Origin: Lineus longissimus
Taxonomy: Eukaryota; Nemertea; Pilidiophora; Heteronemertea; Lineidae
Direction: 5' to 3'
DNA: 64,000 bases
NCBI RefSeq assembly: GCF_910592395.1
Contig: NC_088309.1
Location: forward strand, 14,322,599 to 14,386,598
Shown piece by piece: positions 1 through 10,949 of this stretch. The notes beneath the pieces were generated by a model. That model saw only the letters and a program-made list of their open reading frames with translations, did no database searches and was not told the DNA's origin. How positions within the stretch are numbered: the stretch's first letter is position 1; the number at the start of each line of letters is the position of its first letter. The position numbers and the translations under genes are program-made.

Positions 1-1200
1 CCTCAGTTTTTGGAGGCCGCACATTGGCGTGATGTTCGGAGGCCGACTTCGGCTATTTCAATGGGCAACACCGCCTGATATAAACAATCACATGTTGCCA
101 GAAGTGCATTTTGTCAATGTCTTTTACACCACTGGATACAGATAGAAATCAGCATATGTAATGTCATAAATGTACGAAATCAAGACCTTCAGCATTTACT
201 GTTAATTTGCGTGATCATCGAGCAAACTGGAAGTCAATTTTCCTAGTCCATATAAATGTAAACCATCTGCGTATGTTGTAACAACCTAGAATCAAGGTTA
301 CAGTTTAAAGAGATCCAGTCGTGGCACAGGTCTTTGTTTAGATTAGCTGAACGTGATAAAATAACTAAATCGGTGATTACTTCTTATGCAGCTCATTGGC
401 TACTGGGTTGGCTACATACTGTAAAACAGAAAAAACTTCGCATGAAGGTCATTTTCGCGAATTTCGCGGGTAGGTCACGTTCGCGAAAATAATCTGCAGC
501 GAAAATCTCTTGCTTTTTACCACATCCAGACGAATGGCCATTGAGCAGACATTATCTACTTCATCAAGCTACTAGCCATAGATAGAAACAAAAAGGCTGT
601 CATGATGATTTGTTTTCAAAATCATTTCCAAACAGTGCCTTGGTATTTTTCCATCCTTGGATGTTTACTTCTGTTTTGATAAACTCATTCTTTTAGATCG
701 TTCTTAGATCTTTATCATTTCGTTAATTTGAGACATCCAGTAGAATGGTCTTTTGTATTCGGTATCAGACAAGAGGTCATTCCTGTGACCGATATACACG
801 TATCAAGTCGGAGGAAAGACTATTAATTCCCGTTGACAGCCTTTGTGACTGGAGATAATAACATGTACATTTCGACCGATTTTATGTAGAGTCATACACG
901 ATGAACACCTTCAGTTATTAAACTCTTTGAAACACTCGACTTGAATTAAAGTTAATGATTTGTGAATGTGAACGCGGTGACTATTTTTTTATATTGTTAC
1001 AACTTAGAGTAACCAGACTAAGGTTACAATGAAGATAATTTAATGTCGGCATAAACCTGTCATGCTTGGTATATGTAACGTCAAATATGTCAAAGAAATC
1101 AATAGATGAGATTATCATAAACTGGAATTTTTATCAGACGACAAAAACAAGACTTAGAAGAGAGTTTTTTCAGTCTCTGAATTTGTTTTCCTTTATAAAA
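1..1200. other. Non-coding stretch, no gene seen
   Basis: No protein-like reading frame, splice pattern or strong repeat is visible. A short phrase around 270-310 (TAACAACCTAGAATCAAGGT) is loosely echoed near 1000-1030, which may be an old repeat. Confidence 0.4.
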
Positions 1201-1565
1201 CAGTATGTCAACCGTCTGCATAATAAGTCAGATTCGCGCAGACTGTTCCGGTCTGCGCGTCCGCCGAAAAACCGTTACCGTGGATTTCGGAACACAGATT
1301 GCAGGTCTCACGCTACCTGGGATGGTCGTAAACGGGGTAATGGCATCAGGGATGACTACTCACGAGCCTACGACCGCAGCAACGGATATCGCCAGTCGGA
1401 TTACTCTAGGTACCTCGAATATGAAGGCGGCCGGTACCGTCACGAACACGAACACGAAGACTACAAGAACGGTTACGAACAAGGATACCAGTATGATCAC
1501 GAATTTGAAGGTGCAGGAGACATTCAATGGGGGAGCTGGCGCCGATAGGGACGCTACCATCCGCA

Positions 1566-2992
1566 GTGAAACAGTTAACTGCCATGGATTTAAATCAAGC
1601 GCCTCGTACATTGCAGACAGACTCCAGGATTGTGATGTTATGTGTCTCAGTGAAACCTGGTTAAGACCGTTTGTGCTCTATGATTCTGGATGCCCTGGCC
1701 ACTTCCTGCCAATCTTTTGACCCTTCTTCGTATGTTGTGTTTGCGAAATCTAGTATGATTGTTTTGGAGGAGGAGTACAACGGCCGGCCGCTTGGTGGCG
1801 TCGCGATAATCTGTAGAAAGTTTGCTGACTTGACCTGGCAGGAGATAAAACTGGATAATGATCGCTTAATTGGTGTAGGATACCAGTGGACACAACACAT
1901 GTGGATACACGATGTTTCCAAAAATGTCAATATTGTACATATGGTAAAAATGTTCTCGACACAAGTCGCCACATTTGTGTCCACTTGTTGCAAATAAATT
2001 GAAATGCAATTATTTGGACACATGTTTCCAAATGTATCCAAGTTCTGACCAATCAGAAATCAGCTTCAAGTCAGCTGATCTACCTGTAGTCATGTGACTT
2101 GGACAAGATTGCAGGCACCATGCATTGGAGATTAAGTACAGTAGAAGAGCTCATAAAGGTTTGAGAGGGTTGTCCCTGTTTATGGGACACCAACCAATTA
2201 GATAAGGACAAGAACCTGAAGAAAGGTGACAACGACTCAGTAGGATTGCCAGAAATTGGGCGGTCAAGTCAGAAACCATTGCCAGGAAAAAGAACAAGTA
2301 AGAAAAGGAAACTCGAGGACAGTGAAAATAATCTTCTTGGGAGGGCCGCAGTGGCCATTGAAAAGGCTACCGGGATGGAGAAGAAAATGTCCCAAGCAAT
2401 AATGGGGATGATATATTTGGCCAATATGTTGCATCTGAGTTGAAGACTGTAAAAAAGTGTAACAGATGAAGGGATTAAAAAACTCCCACAACAAATTTTT
2501 CCTCTTTGTAGGAGCCATTTTTCTTCAGGAAATATGCTTTCCCGCTCATTTTCTGGACACATCTAGCAACAAGTATCCAAACATATATCCAAACTTGTTA
2601 CCTAGTGTATACAAGGCCTAATTTTTTTGTGTCTGGTTGTGTCCACTTGTGTTGTGTCCTGCTGTTTCCTGAAATGTTGCCAGTGTACACATAGCTTCAG
2701 TGACAGTGAGGGTATGCGTCAGGCGATTATAAACACTTATATGCCGTTCTTCGGTGGTGCTAATAGTGCTAATCTAGTACCTTTTATTGAGTGTCTGGAT
2801 GGGCTACAAGTGTGTCACGACAAGTACGGGCCGATTGCCCCGGTTAAAATGTGCGTTGGTTTCAACGCTCAATTACCTACTGATAGTTGTCTCGGCCGCC
2901 ATTGATATATATCCAAGGGCTTTACCCAACAGTCTAAGCTACTCTATAACTTTATTTCCTCTAATGAGATGAAGGCTGCAGATCTCCTATCC
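1566..2992 (+). pseudogene. LINE apurinic-type endonuclease domain, fragmented
   Basis: The N-terminal endonuclease signature appears as NCHGFKSSASYIADRL followed by CDVMCLSETWLRP, where the E and W belong to the conserved core of the exonuclease-endonuclease-phosphatase fold. The frame shifts near 1680, after which PSSYVVFAKSS and GRPLGGVAIICRKF continue the domain to about 1883. It resumes after the inserted DNA near 2690 with SDSEGMRQAIINTYMPFF and shifts again near 2890, where FTQQSKLLYNFISSNEMKAA reads in another frame up to a stop at about 3015. In an intact LINE this domain nicks the target DNA to prime reverse transcription. With at least three breaks it cannot be functional here. Family assignment rests on motif recognition. 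Confidence 0.75.
1884..2690. mobile_element. Repeat inserted into the LINE endonuclease
   Basis: The LINE endonuclease reading stops at about 1883 and resumes at about 2690. The intervening 0.8 kb has related motifs in inverted orientation near its ends: GTGGACACAACACATGTGG at 1886 and GTGTCCACTTGTGTTGTGTC near 2638. Repeated phrases such as GGACACAT and TATCCAAA also occur near both ends. A short basic ORF (2246-2443) inside it is not recognised. The exact borders and superfamily are not determined. Confidence 0.5.
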
Positions 2993-3015
2993 CATCAAAA
3001 TACCCAGAAGTATTA

Positions 3016-3249
3016 AGGTAGCAGGAAGGGGTGGGCGTTTGTGGTTTCTGAGTGTGAGGGGTATAGTGGTGTCTGTTGACTGTGCTTTAAGAGAGACTGG
3101 CAACAGACATGTGGTATCAGTATTAGGTCTTTCATTGTAGCAATGCGAAAAGGTAAGTAATTTTGGTTGGTCCGTCCTTTGTTATGACCAAGTAGCTTCT
3201 AGAGTGACTCAATCACTCACTCTCTTGATTACAGCGGCTGCCTCAGCGC
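3016..3249. other. Unassigned segment within the LINE remains
   Basis: This segment separates endonuclease and RT remnants and encodes neither. It contains an intron-like stretch from GTAAGTAATT (about 3154) to TTGATTACAG (about 3236), possibly by chance. Confidence 0.3.
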
Positions 3250-4318
3250 CACCACGCGGGGCCTAATGGTATTAATGGTTCTTCGCTGGTTTTGCTCCTA
3301 CCTCAGTGACCGTCAACATTCTGTGTCTTTGAGTGGATCCACGTCCTCACCGATTACTCTCGATGTAGGAGTTCCCCAGGGCTCTGTGCTGGGGCCTGTG
3401 TTATTCAATCTTTACACCCTCCCGCTGGGTGATGTGATGCAAACGCATAACCTCCATGCATACGAGATGTTCGCGGATGACAACCAGATGCTAGGGATCT
3501 CTCTCCCCCCCCCCCCCCGGTTATGCTGAGCTGGGGAATGAATGCACAAACTCTTTGGAAGTCTGTTCAAGTAATGTTGATGAATGGCTCCTCGAAAACA
3601 ATCTGAAGTTCAACGGACCAAAAACCGAATTCATCAGCATAGTTTCACCCAGGAGGGTGGCATCAGTCAAATCCATTTCATTAAGTGGTGTAGACATCCC
3701 GAGCTCCTCGTGCATCAGAGACTTAGGAGCTTGGTTTGATCAGCACATGACCATGGAAACGCATATCAAGAAGACATGTCGAGGTGCATCCTCCAAAAGA
3801 TCAGTCGCATCAAAAAGAACTTGGACACAAAAAGTTTCAAGACGTTGATCCATGCATTGGTGATGTCTAAGCTCGACTGCAACAACGGCTTGCTGCAGGG
3901 GCTTCCCAAGAAGTCTCTAGCACCTATGCAGCGGGAACAAAACTCTGCCGCAAGATTTATCACTGGTACAAAAAGATCTGAACATATCACACCAGTGCTT
4001 AAAGATCTCCACTGGTTGCCTGTGAACCGTCGGATTGACCTTAAGATTATCTGCCTGACACACAAGGCACTCAATACCGGCGCTCCCGAGTACCTGGCAT
4101 CACTGCTAAAACCCCACTCGGGGATTCGTGTGACAAGGAGGAGCACCAGAAACATGTTACTTGTTCCCAGACCGAAGACAGGATTTGGAACTCGTAGTTT
4201 TCAGGCTGCCGCAGCCAGACTCTGGAATACCCTCCCCGACACCCTCAAGGACAATAAGGACACATTGTCTTTCAGAAAGGGACTAAAGACCTGGCTCTTT
4301 ACCATCAAAAGCGCTTGA
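3250..4318 (+). pseudogene. LINE reverse transcriptase C-terminal part
   Basis: The translation carries RT motif B (GVPQGSVLGPVLF, about 3370-3408), a catalytic box reading FADD instead of YADD near 3470, and the CR1/L2 thumb and C-terminal signatures ARFITGTKRSEHITPVL and LHWLPVNRRIDLKI. The C-terminal LWNTLPDTLK followed by a short tail is typical of the group. A homopolymer C run at 3505-3518 marks a frameshift and another shift lies near 3776, so three overlapping frames are needed to read the domain. The fingers and palm motif A are missing upstream. The stop codon at 4316-4318 sits inside the conserved 3' stem-loop. No activity is expected. Confidence 0.85.
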
Positions 4319-4382
4319 GCAGTCTTTACTGATTAGCGCTATATAAATATAAACATTACATTACATTACATTAGCCCAAGTA

Positions 4383-4905
4383 GCTTCGCGCGATATGCAC
4401 CACGCTAGGACTACTCAATGAGGAAGTATGCTCATTAGCATTATCCTTTCTTAGCTCCAGCTCGAGGTAATTTTGCGCAGTGTTTCTTCGGGCCAGATAC
4501 ATTGTGGTGGAAAATGTCTGGTACAAAGAACGCCTGGCTTGCGCCAGCCTAATAAGTGACGAAGGTCCGACTACTGTGATAAAAATGACCATCACAGAGA
4601 CTCTGACGTAGGCATATACGTTTTACACTTAAAAATGCTCTACATGCAATAGAAGAACCATGCCGTCCCGAGCTTCGCGCGATATGGACCATTCCGGGAA
4701 AACTCAATGAGGAAGTATGCTCATTAGCATAATCTATTATTAGCCCCTGCTCGAGGTAATCTTGCGCAGTGTTGTTTCGGGCCAGGTATATTGTGGTGGA
4801 AAATGTCTAGTACAAAGAACGCCTGGCTTGCGCCAGACTAATAAGTGACGAAGGTCCGACTTCTGTGATAAAAATGACCATTACAGAGACTCTGATGTTG
4901 ACGTG
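4383..4905. repeat. Two direct copies of a 289-bp dispersed repeat
   Basis: GCTTCGCGCGATATG recurs at 4383 and 4672, and the sequence that follows is repeated with few changes (GAGGAAGTATGCTCATTAGC, GGTGGAAAATGTCT, CTGTGATAAAAATGACCAT). Further copies occur at 5263-5433 (inverted), 6163-6257 and 8618-8790. The last two are halves of one copy split by a LINE. Confidence 0.85.
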
Positions 4906-5433
4906 GCAATTTGGTGTCCACTGCGCCTGCATGACCGCAACTGAATGAAGAGATCATTCAGGGACTGTCTGACAGCTGTAATTGTTGACCCGACGTCATG
5001 ACATCATGATGACGTCATGGCATCCTTGTGACGTCATCAGTGACATCGTAGCCTGAGCCTGCATGCTCTGTTGCTCATGGCAACAAGAGAGGACCAAAAT
5101 GAAAGATTTTGGCTACTGGGCACCGTGCACTGATGGTATGAAGCAACCATGTGTGCCTGATTGGTCATGAAGGTGCAGGAAATGCGGTTTCGTCAAGAGA
5201 GACTCATCAGATGCGTGTGGCGACAAAGAAATACGGTTGGATATACAGAGGTATCCTAATAATAGATTATGCTAATGAGCATACCTTCCTCATTGAGTTT
5301 TTCCGGAACGGTCCATATCGCGCGAAGCTCGGGACGGCATGGTTCTTCTATTGCATGTATAGAGCATTTTTAAGTGTAAAACGTGTATGCCTACGTCAGA
5401 GTCTCTGTAATGGTCATTTTTATCACAGAAGTC
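4564..5433. repeat. Inverted repeat with about 170-bp arms
   Basis: The arm at about 4564-4740 (with TTTTACACTTAAAAATGCTC, GAACCATGCCGTCCCGAGCT) is present as its reverse complement at 5263-5433. The spacer is about 520 bp and contains CRE-like TGACGTCA-type palindromes around 5000-5040. The structure resembles a foldback element or two copies inserted in opposite directions. Confidence 0.85.
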
Positions 5434-6162
5434 GGACCGGCTCAGACCGCCCTTCAGCAGGCCATACTGCCTGGATGGACTGACCCATCCTCGGCACCCA
5501 GTGGTTTTCCATATGCTCCAGCTCTCGCTATTACAAACCCCTGGGGAAATCCATGCCCTTCAGACGGATTGTAGCGGTAGAAAAAAAGCACCCAATCAGA
5601 GCGTCGGTTGTATTTGAGTCTCGGAAATTCGTAAACCACGGACCCAGGAATTAATGCGCTCAGATGCACTATCAATTGTATAGTCTTTTGCGCCGAGGTA
5701 GGTTAGTTATATTTCCATGAAACGCGTATTTTCATTAGCTGCTATTTTTAGAACATCCGGGTATTTATGAAAATTCTGAATTTTTCAGTGCTGTTCCTTC
5801 GTATTGCGCGCACCCCGCTGCAAATTTATTTCATTGCTTAATTAAAACACAATTACACATCTACACAATGTTTAACAGCATAGAATCGATGAAGTATAAA
5901 ACGATTTAACGATAGGATTATCTTAAACTTTATTCATATACATTTTAATGTCATATAAAACACTATATATACATACATTACGCACAGTGTATCAGGTTAT
6001 CAGAACAGCCACCCTTCGCTGTCGATTCTAATGGATTTTCTCAGGGTTTTGTATGGGACGTAGGAGTATCAAAAATCTGAAGCTCAGGATGGGACTGACC
6101 AAGATCTACTCTAGGTCAATCAAGGGGAGAAATTGAGTCCTTGCGGTCCCGCAATCAGGTAG
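5434..6162. other. Non-coding stretch, no gene seen
   Basis: No recognisable coding sequence. It is AT-rich from 5700 to 6000. The translations in this stretch do not resemble proteins. Confidence 0.4.
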
Positions 6163-6254
6163 CCCCTGCTCGAGGTAATCTTGCGCAGTGTTGCTTCTGC
6201 CCACATACATCGTGCTGTAAAACGTCTCGTACAAAGAAGGTCTGGCATGCGCCA

Positions 6255-8478
6255 GACCATTTTGCAGTGGTGTTCACTACAAACTTTAACGCTTCTCTTC
6301 CGATGCAGAAATCTGTGACCTTTCGTAAGCTCAAAACGATTGATGTGTCAGCTTTCAGGGCTGACATTGTTGCCAAGGACATCAGTTACCTGAACCATTC
6401 AGCATGTGCCATCAGCCAAGCTTACAACGAAACGCTGAACAGTCTCATCGATACGCATGCGCCGGCGCAGACGAAGATCATCACCTTACGTCCTCACGCG
6501 GCCTGGTATAACGATGGACTAAGGGTGGCCAGGCATAGGCACCGTCAGCTCGAGAGAAAATGGCGGCGCACCAAACTGGCCGTGGATCACAACGCATACA
6601 GACAGCAGTGCGCAATAGTGAATGATCTCCTGCGAACATCAAAACAGGAATACTATTCGAACAAAATCGAAGAATGTGGCAGGGATAAAAAAGCAATTTT
6701 CAAACTAACAAACCACTTGATGGGCAAATCAAAGGAAGTTATTCTTCCGAACCATCACTGTGCCAAGTCACTTGCAAATGATTTCAATCGGTTTTACCTA
6801 GAAAAGATTGAGCGTATTAGAGCAGGGTTGGACGATCAAACAACTTCGTTAGGTGCCTTAGACAGGGACAGTGCTTTCCAGGGCAATTGTTTGTCCTCCT
6901 TCAGACAAGTATCTGAAGAGGATGTTCGCACTGTCATTCTTAAGTCCGCCACCAAATCATGTGATCTGGATCCAGTCCCAACTTGGCTCATGAAACAGTG
7001 TGTTTCGGAACTATCTCCCATTATCACATCCATGATAAATGCATCTTTGGACAATGCGGAGGTACCAGCCTCGTTAAAGACCGCGCATATACGCCCATTG
7101 TTGAAAAAAGCAGGGTTGGATAAGGAAGAGCTAAAGAACTATAGGCCTGTTTCAAATCTCCCTTTTGTCTCAAAGGTTTTGGAAAAGGTAGTTGCATCTC
7201 AACTAGATGAGCATCTCCAGTTTAATGATCTCTATGATCATAACCAGTCCGCCTATGAAGTGTTCCATTCCACCGAAACCGCTCTGCTTAAAGTTCAATC
7301 GGACATTGCTGATGCCTTGGATAAGGCTGAGATTGTGCTCCTTCTCACGTTAGATATGTCGGCCGCTTTCGACACAATTGACCATTCAGTTTTGTTGGAG
7401 CGGCTTGAGCATTCCTTTGGTATCGATGGGAAAGCTCTTGCCGGGATAGGATCATATCTTTCGGAGAGGACTCGGCCTGTTGTGATAGGGGATAGTGTGT
7501 CAGACAACATGAATCTTAGATATGGCGTACCTCAAGGGTCTGTACTTGGCCCGAAGTTATACTGCTTGTACACGAAACCAATTGGTTCCATTTTCAGAAG
7601 TCATGACTTACCATATCACCTATACGCTGATGACTCACAGAACTACTTGGCCATAAAACCATCTCTAGCTAACATCAATGAGGCCATAGTGTCGATAGAA
7701 ACCTGTGTTAGTGACTTAAAGCCATGGCTTAAAGTCAATGGTCTTAAGCAAAATGATGAGAGAACTGAGTTCATGGCATTTTACCCAAAGCACCTCAAGC
7801 ATTTCTGCCACGAGTTATCACTGAGAATTGGTGGCTGTACAATCATTCCTGTTTCTTCGGTGCGAAACCTTGGAGCATTGATGGATTCGACGCTATCCAT
7901 GGAGAGCCATGTGAACCATGTATCAAGAATATGCAATTTTCATTTGCGAAATATTGGCAGGATCAAACCTTATCTTAACCAAAACGCTTTGAAATCCTTG
8001 GTTCAAGCAACAGTCATCTCAAGATTGGATTACGCAAATGGACTTTTACATGGGATAACCAAGCATCAAGCTTCCAAACTTCAAAGAACTCAGAATGCAA
8101 CTGCTCGCTTGATCACTGGCACAAGAAAGAGAGAGCACATTACGCCGGTGCTGTACCAACTGCATTGGTTGCCTGTAGAGAGCAGAATCAAGTACAAGAT
8201 ACTCCTCTAAACGTATAAAGCACTAAACAACACAGCGCCGGTGTACATGGCCAACCTCATTTCAAGACATCTGCCCGGGAGACGGTTGCGTTCCACGGAC
8301 CAGTGCCTCCTGTTGGTGCCAAGAACAAGGACTAAAAACCTATGGCACGCGGACCTTCAAACAGGTGGCCCCGGTCCTGTGGAACGCACTGCCGCTCGAG
8401 ATCAATATGAGCAGCACCGTCTCCATTTTTAAACGTTCCCTTAAGACTTTTCTTTTTATTGAACATTATGGTTTTTAA
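6255..8478 (+). pseudogene. LINE reverse transcriptase, nearly full domain, one stop and one frameshift
   Basis: The open frame at 6141-8210 spans 689 codons, but its first 38 residues come from the host repeat. The LINE part starts at about residue 39. RT motifs are in order: fingers (NYRPVSNLPFVSKVLEKVVA), motif A (LTLDMSAAFDTIDH, Asp at about residue 405), motif B (YGVPQGSVLGP) and motif C (YADD, residues 495-498, 7623-7634), with the catalytic aspartates preserved. The thumb signatures ARLITGTRKREHITPVL and LHWLPVESRIKYK follow. A TAA at 8208-8210 interrupts the C-terminus, which continues in the same frame as TYKALNNTAPVYMANL. A frameshift at an A run near 8335 precedes LWNALPLEINMSS, and the frame stops at 8476-8478. 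In an active element this enzyme copies its own RNA at the target site. It is recently dead rather than ancient. Confidence 0.9.
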
Positions 8479-8617
8479 TCTTATGTAAACGTTTTAATTA
8501 TGTAATCAATGTTTTATTAATATTTTTATCTTTGTAAAGCGCCCTAGAGCAGTTTTCTGAATAGGGCGCTAAATAAATATTGTATAATAATAATAATAAT
8601 GATAAATAATAATAATA
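6255..8617 (+). mobile_element. CR1/L2-type LINE, 5'-truncated, inserted in a dispersed repeat
   Basis: The LINE begins abruptly at about 6255 with DHFAVVF, the end of the endonuclease SDH motif, so the 5' part was lost at insertion. It ends with a stem-loop (8538-8570) and a TAA/ATA-rich microsatellite. The dispersed repeat is interrupted at GCCAGAC (left) and resumes with TAATAAGTG-like sequence (right), so the borders are well defined. This is the most complete CR1/L2 RT in the window. Confidence 0.9.
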
Positions 8618-8800
8618 ATAAGTGAAGAACTTCTGGCTGCGCGAGACTTCTGTGATAAAAATGACCATTGCAGTATGGCATGCGCCAGACTAATAAGTGA
8701 AGAACTTCTGGCTGCGCGAGACTACTGTGATAAAAATGACCAATGCAGAGGCTCTGTGATGTAGGCATATATATTTTTTACAATCAAAAATGCTCTCAGC
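8618..8800. repeat. Right half of the LINE-split dispersed repeat, locally duplicated
   Basis: AGTGAAGAACTTCTGGCTGC followed by CTGTGATAAAAATGACCA occurs twice (about 8619 and 8694) and matches the repeat at 4383-4905. The left half is at 6163-6257. Confidence 0.8.
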
Positions 8801-9746
8801 CATTTGTTGCAATAATAGGCTCATCACACAACGGTAAGCGATAGTGACGTGCAGAAAATGCATGCTGATGTCAAACTGCAAACTGCAAACCCGAGGGTTT
8901 TCTCAAGAGTCAACAGAATTTAGGTCAGGAACTTAAGGCAGCACTTTAACAGTTGCTTTGTAATTTTATTAGACTCAAACTAAGGGGAACATCTCAGGAA
9001 TTTTGATGAAAATTTTCGAAAGATACATTCCTCGTACAAGCGTGAATAGTTTTGACGTACTGTGAGATGGGAGAGGCCTCTATTGGCAACTCGGTGCAAG
9101 TTTATCTTGCCTACCTAGCTGCTGCCTATAATAGTATCCCTTAAAATGACCTCAATGATGTAATTGAGGACAGTGTATGCCAAAGATTTGACGGTCTCTG
9201 ACTGACTGCTTTGGTGGTTGGATTTTATGGTGACGTCACAAAGTGAAAATGAAGTCATAACTATTTCTCGCAATGCCTTATCACGTAATAACATAGCATA
9301 TGCCATATAATGACGTTGATGCAATTTTTAGATGCTTATGGTAACACCAAAAAACTCTTCTTGCCAAAAAAAATCATTAGGTTATCCTGGTTATTTACAC
9401 ATTGTACATCGCAAAATAGAAGAGTGAGTCATAGACGCTGTGTGCAGTCTTCAATAAACCTCAGGTGTCTAGTTGAATTACTGTGTTGTGTTGATACATT
9501 TTGTTTGATATGGGCAGAGACATGTATTCATCCACAGGCGGAAGTGTGGTACTGACACATAGTCCGTACTGAACTGTGAAGCTGTGGTAAATACATGACT
9601 GCGATGGGTGAAAGTGGATGTATTCTTCAATCTTTGGTGGATTCTTAATCTACAGAGCCAGGCCATAACAGGGATATACTTTTTGATAATTAATTTAAGG
9701 AAATATTGTCTCACTGGCCAGTTTAGAACTTGTATTCTAATAGGCC
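8801..9746. other. Non-coding stretch with one dispersed repeat
   Basis: The phrase TTTATCTTGCCTACCTAGCT near 9100, preceded by a GTGAGA-type lead-in, recurs near 51080 and in a divergent form near 51305. No gene is seen. Confidence 0.45.
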
Positions 9747-9756
9747 AATATCAGTC
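9747..9756 (+). repeat. Target-site duplication (left) of the RTE element
   Basis: AATATCAGTC here is repeated exactly at 13923-13932, directly after the GATGAT tail of the RTE element. Confidence 0.8.
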
Positions 9757-10099
9757 TGAGGTCAGGTCGGGCCGGGTCAATGGCCTGCCACTGGTAAACC
9801 TGTTGACCGGTGCAACCTGCGCAGGTTCGGGCCATCGGCGACTAAACCGTTACCCCCACCAGAGTCCTTGACTTTGGTGTGGTGGGTGGCTAGACACCCA
9901 GATGGAACTAAAAACCATATCCATCTTAAGGGCGGATGAGCTTATTAAGCCAACGGCCATCTAGCAATTCCTGGAGAGGAGATGGGCACCACCAGGGATT
10001 ATCTGGCCTAAGAAACGACCATGACTAAGACGAAAAAGGTAACCAAACCGGATCGGACGAGGCCCGGGTTAACAACGTCCGCGCGCACCACTACTAGCC

Positions 10100-10900
10100 G
10101 GCTTACTGGACTTTGCGCAACGAAACGAAACGAGCGAAATGGGGGAGCGACCATTATATTTTACCCCGGTACTCTAGCCTGAAAATTTGTTCGGACCTCG
10201 ATCGAAGAAGGTACGACAAACAATTAATTAATCAAACCCTGAGGTTCATTCATTTGAAGTAGAGAGGGTAACGTACATTGTATACACAAATCAAACACAC
10301 TCGCAATGCTTTTGAGTGATGACCCACACCCACCCAGGCAGCTGAAACACATGTCTTGTTGGACATGCCTACCGATTTTTACTAAATAAAAGCATAACTT
10401 CATCACACTTTTCGGGGTTGAAAATGTACTCACGTAAATTACCAAAATTACATGCCAAATTCGCACATGACCTGTTATTTCTCAAAGCTTGGAAGCTCAA
10501 ATGTCTGAATGTAATGTATGCGCGTAATGTATACTCTCAGCAAGCGAATAGTTGTGATCGTCGGTTTTTGATACGAATCGTTTCCTGTATGGCCGTTACA
10601 AGCCGTTGTCTGAATATGGTGTGAACCTGTTTACCGTTCAATGCTGCTCCCTGTGACGCTGTACCCGCAAATGTTCAATGAAAAAAATGCTGGATAATGA
10701 CTTACACGGCTTGTTCGCATCGTAAACATAGTGGTACCCGGGTAAACTGTCTTTGCGTTTGGCCTAATTTCACAACGATTACTCCCCATGTAACCACGAT
10801 CTAGGATGGACAGGCTGTGTATTATGAATAGGAAAGGTCACCTGGGGACCGTTGCGTAGAATACTTTTTTGGCGAAATATTGCGCAAAGTCCAGTAAGCC
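10100..10900. mobile_element. 801-bp DNA transposon with perfect 21-bp terminal inverted repeats
   Basis: The ends at 10100-10120 (GGCTTACTGGACTTTGCGCA and one more A) and 10880-10900 are exact reverse complements. The flanks carry a perfect 9-bp direct repeat CTACTAGCC (10091-10099 and 10901-10909). The interior has no transposase-like frame, so it is non-autonomous. A 9-bp duplication fits Mutator-like or Merlin-like elements, but no superfamily can be proven. It sits inside the RTE 5' leader and is therefore younger than the RTE insertion. Confidence 0.9.
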
Positions 10901-10949
10901 CTACTAGCCAGGGTGGTGGTGATAAGTGTGATACTGGCGAAAACGTCAT

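Larger units (their letters stand above)
1205..4378 (+). mobile_element. CR1/L2-type non-LTR retrotransposon (LINE), decayed
   Basis: Fragments of an endonuclease (about 1566-2992) and a reverse transcriptase (about 3250-4318) lie in order on the plus strand. They are followed by a short 3' tail with a stem-loop and an ACATT microsatellite, as expected for a CR1/L2/Jockey-group LINE. The element is broken by frameshifts, by an inserted repeat at about 1884-2690, and by loss of the part between the endonuclease and RT motif B. The 5' limit is uncertain; 1205 is the start of the first relevant open frame. Confidence 0.8.

Noticed and set aside
3154-3236. Intron within the LINE remains
   Set aside because: GTAAGT...TTACAG borders exist, but the flanks do not join into a continuous frame.
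6141-6254. First 38 codons of the 689-codon LINE frame
   Set aside because: They lie in the dispersed repeat that the LINE inserted into, so they are not LINE protein.
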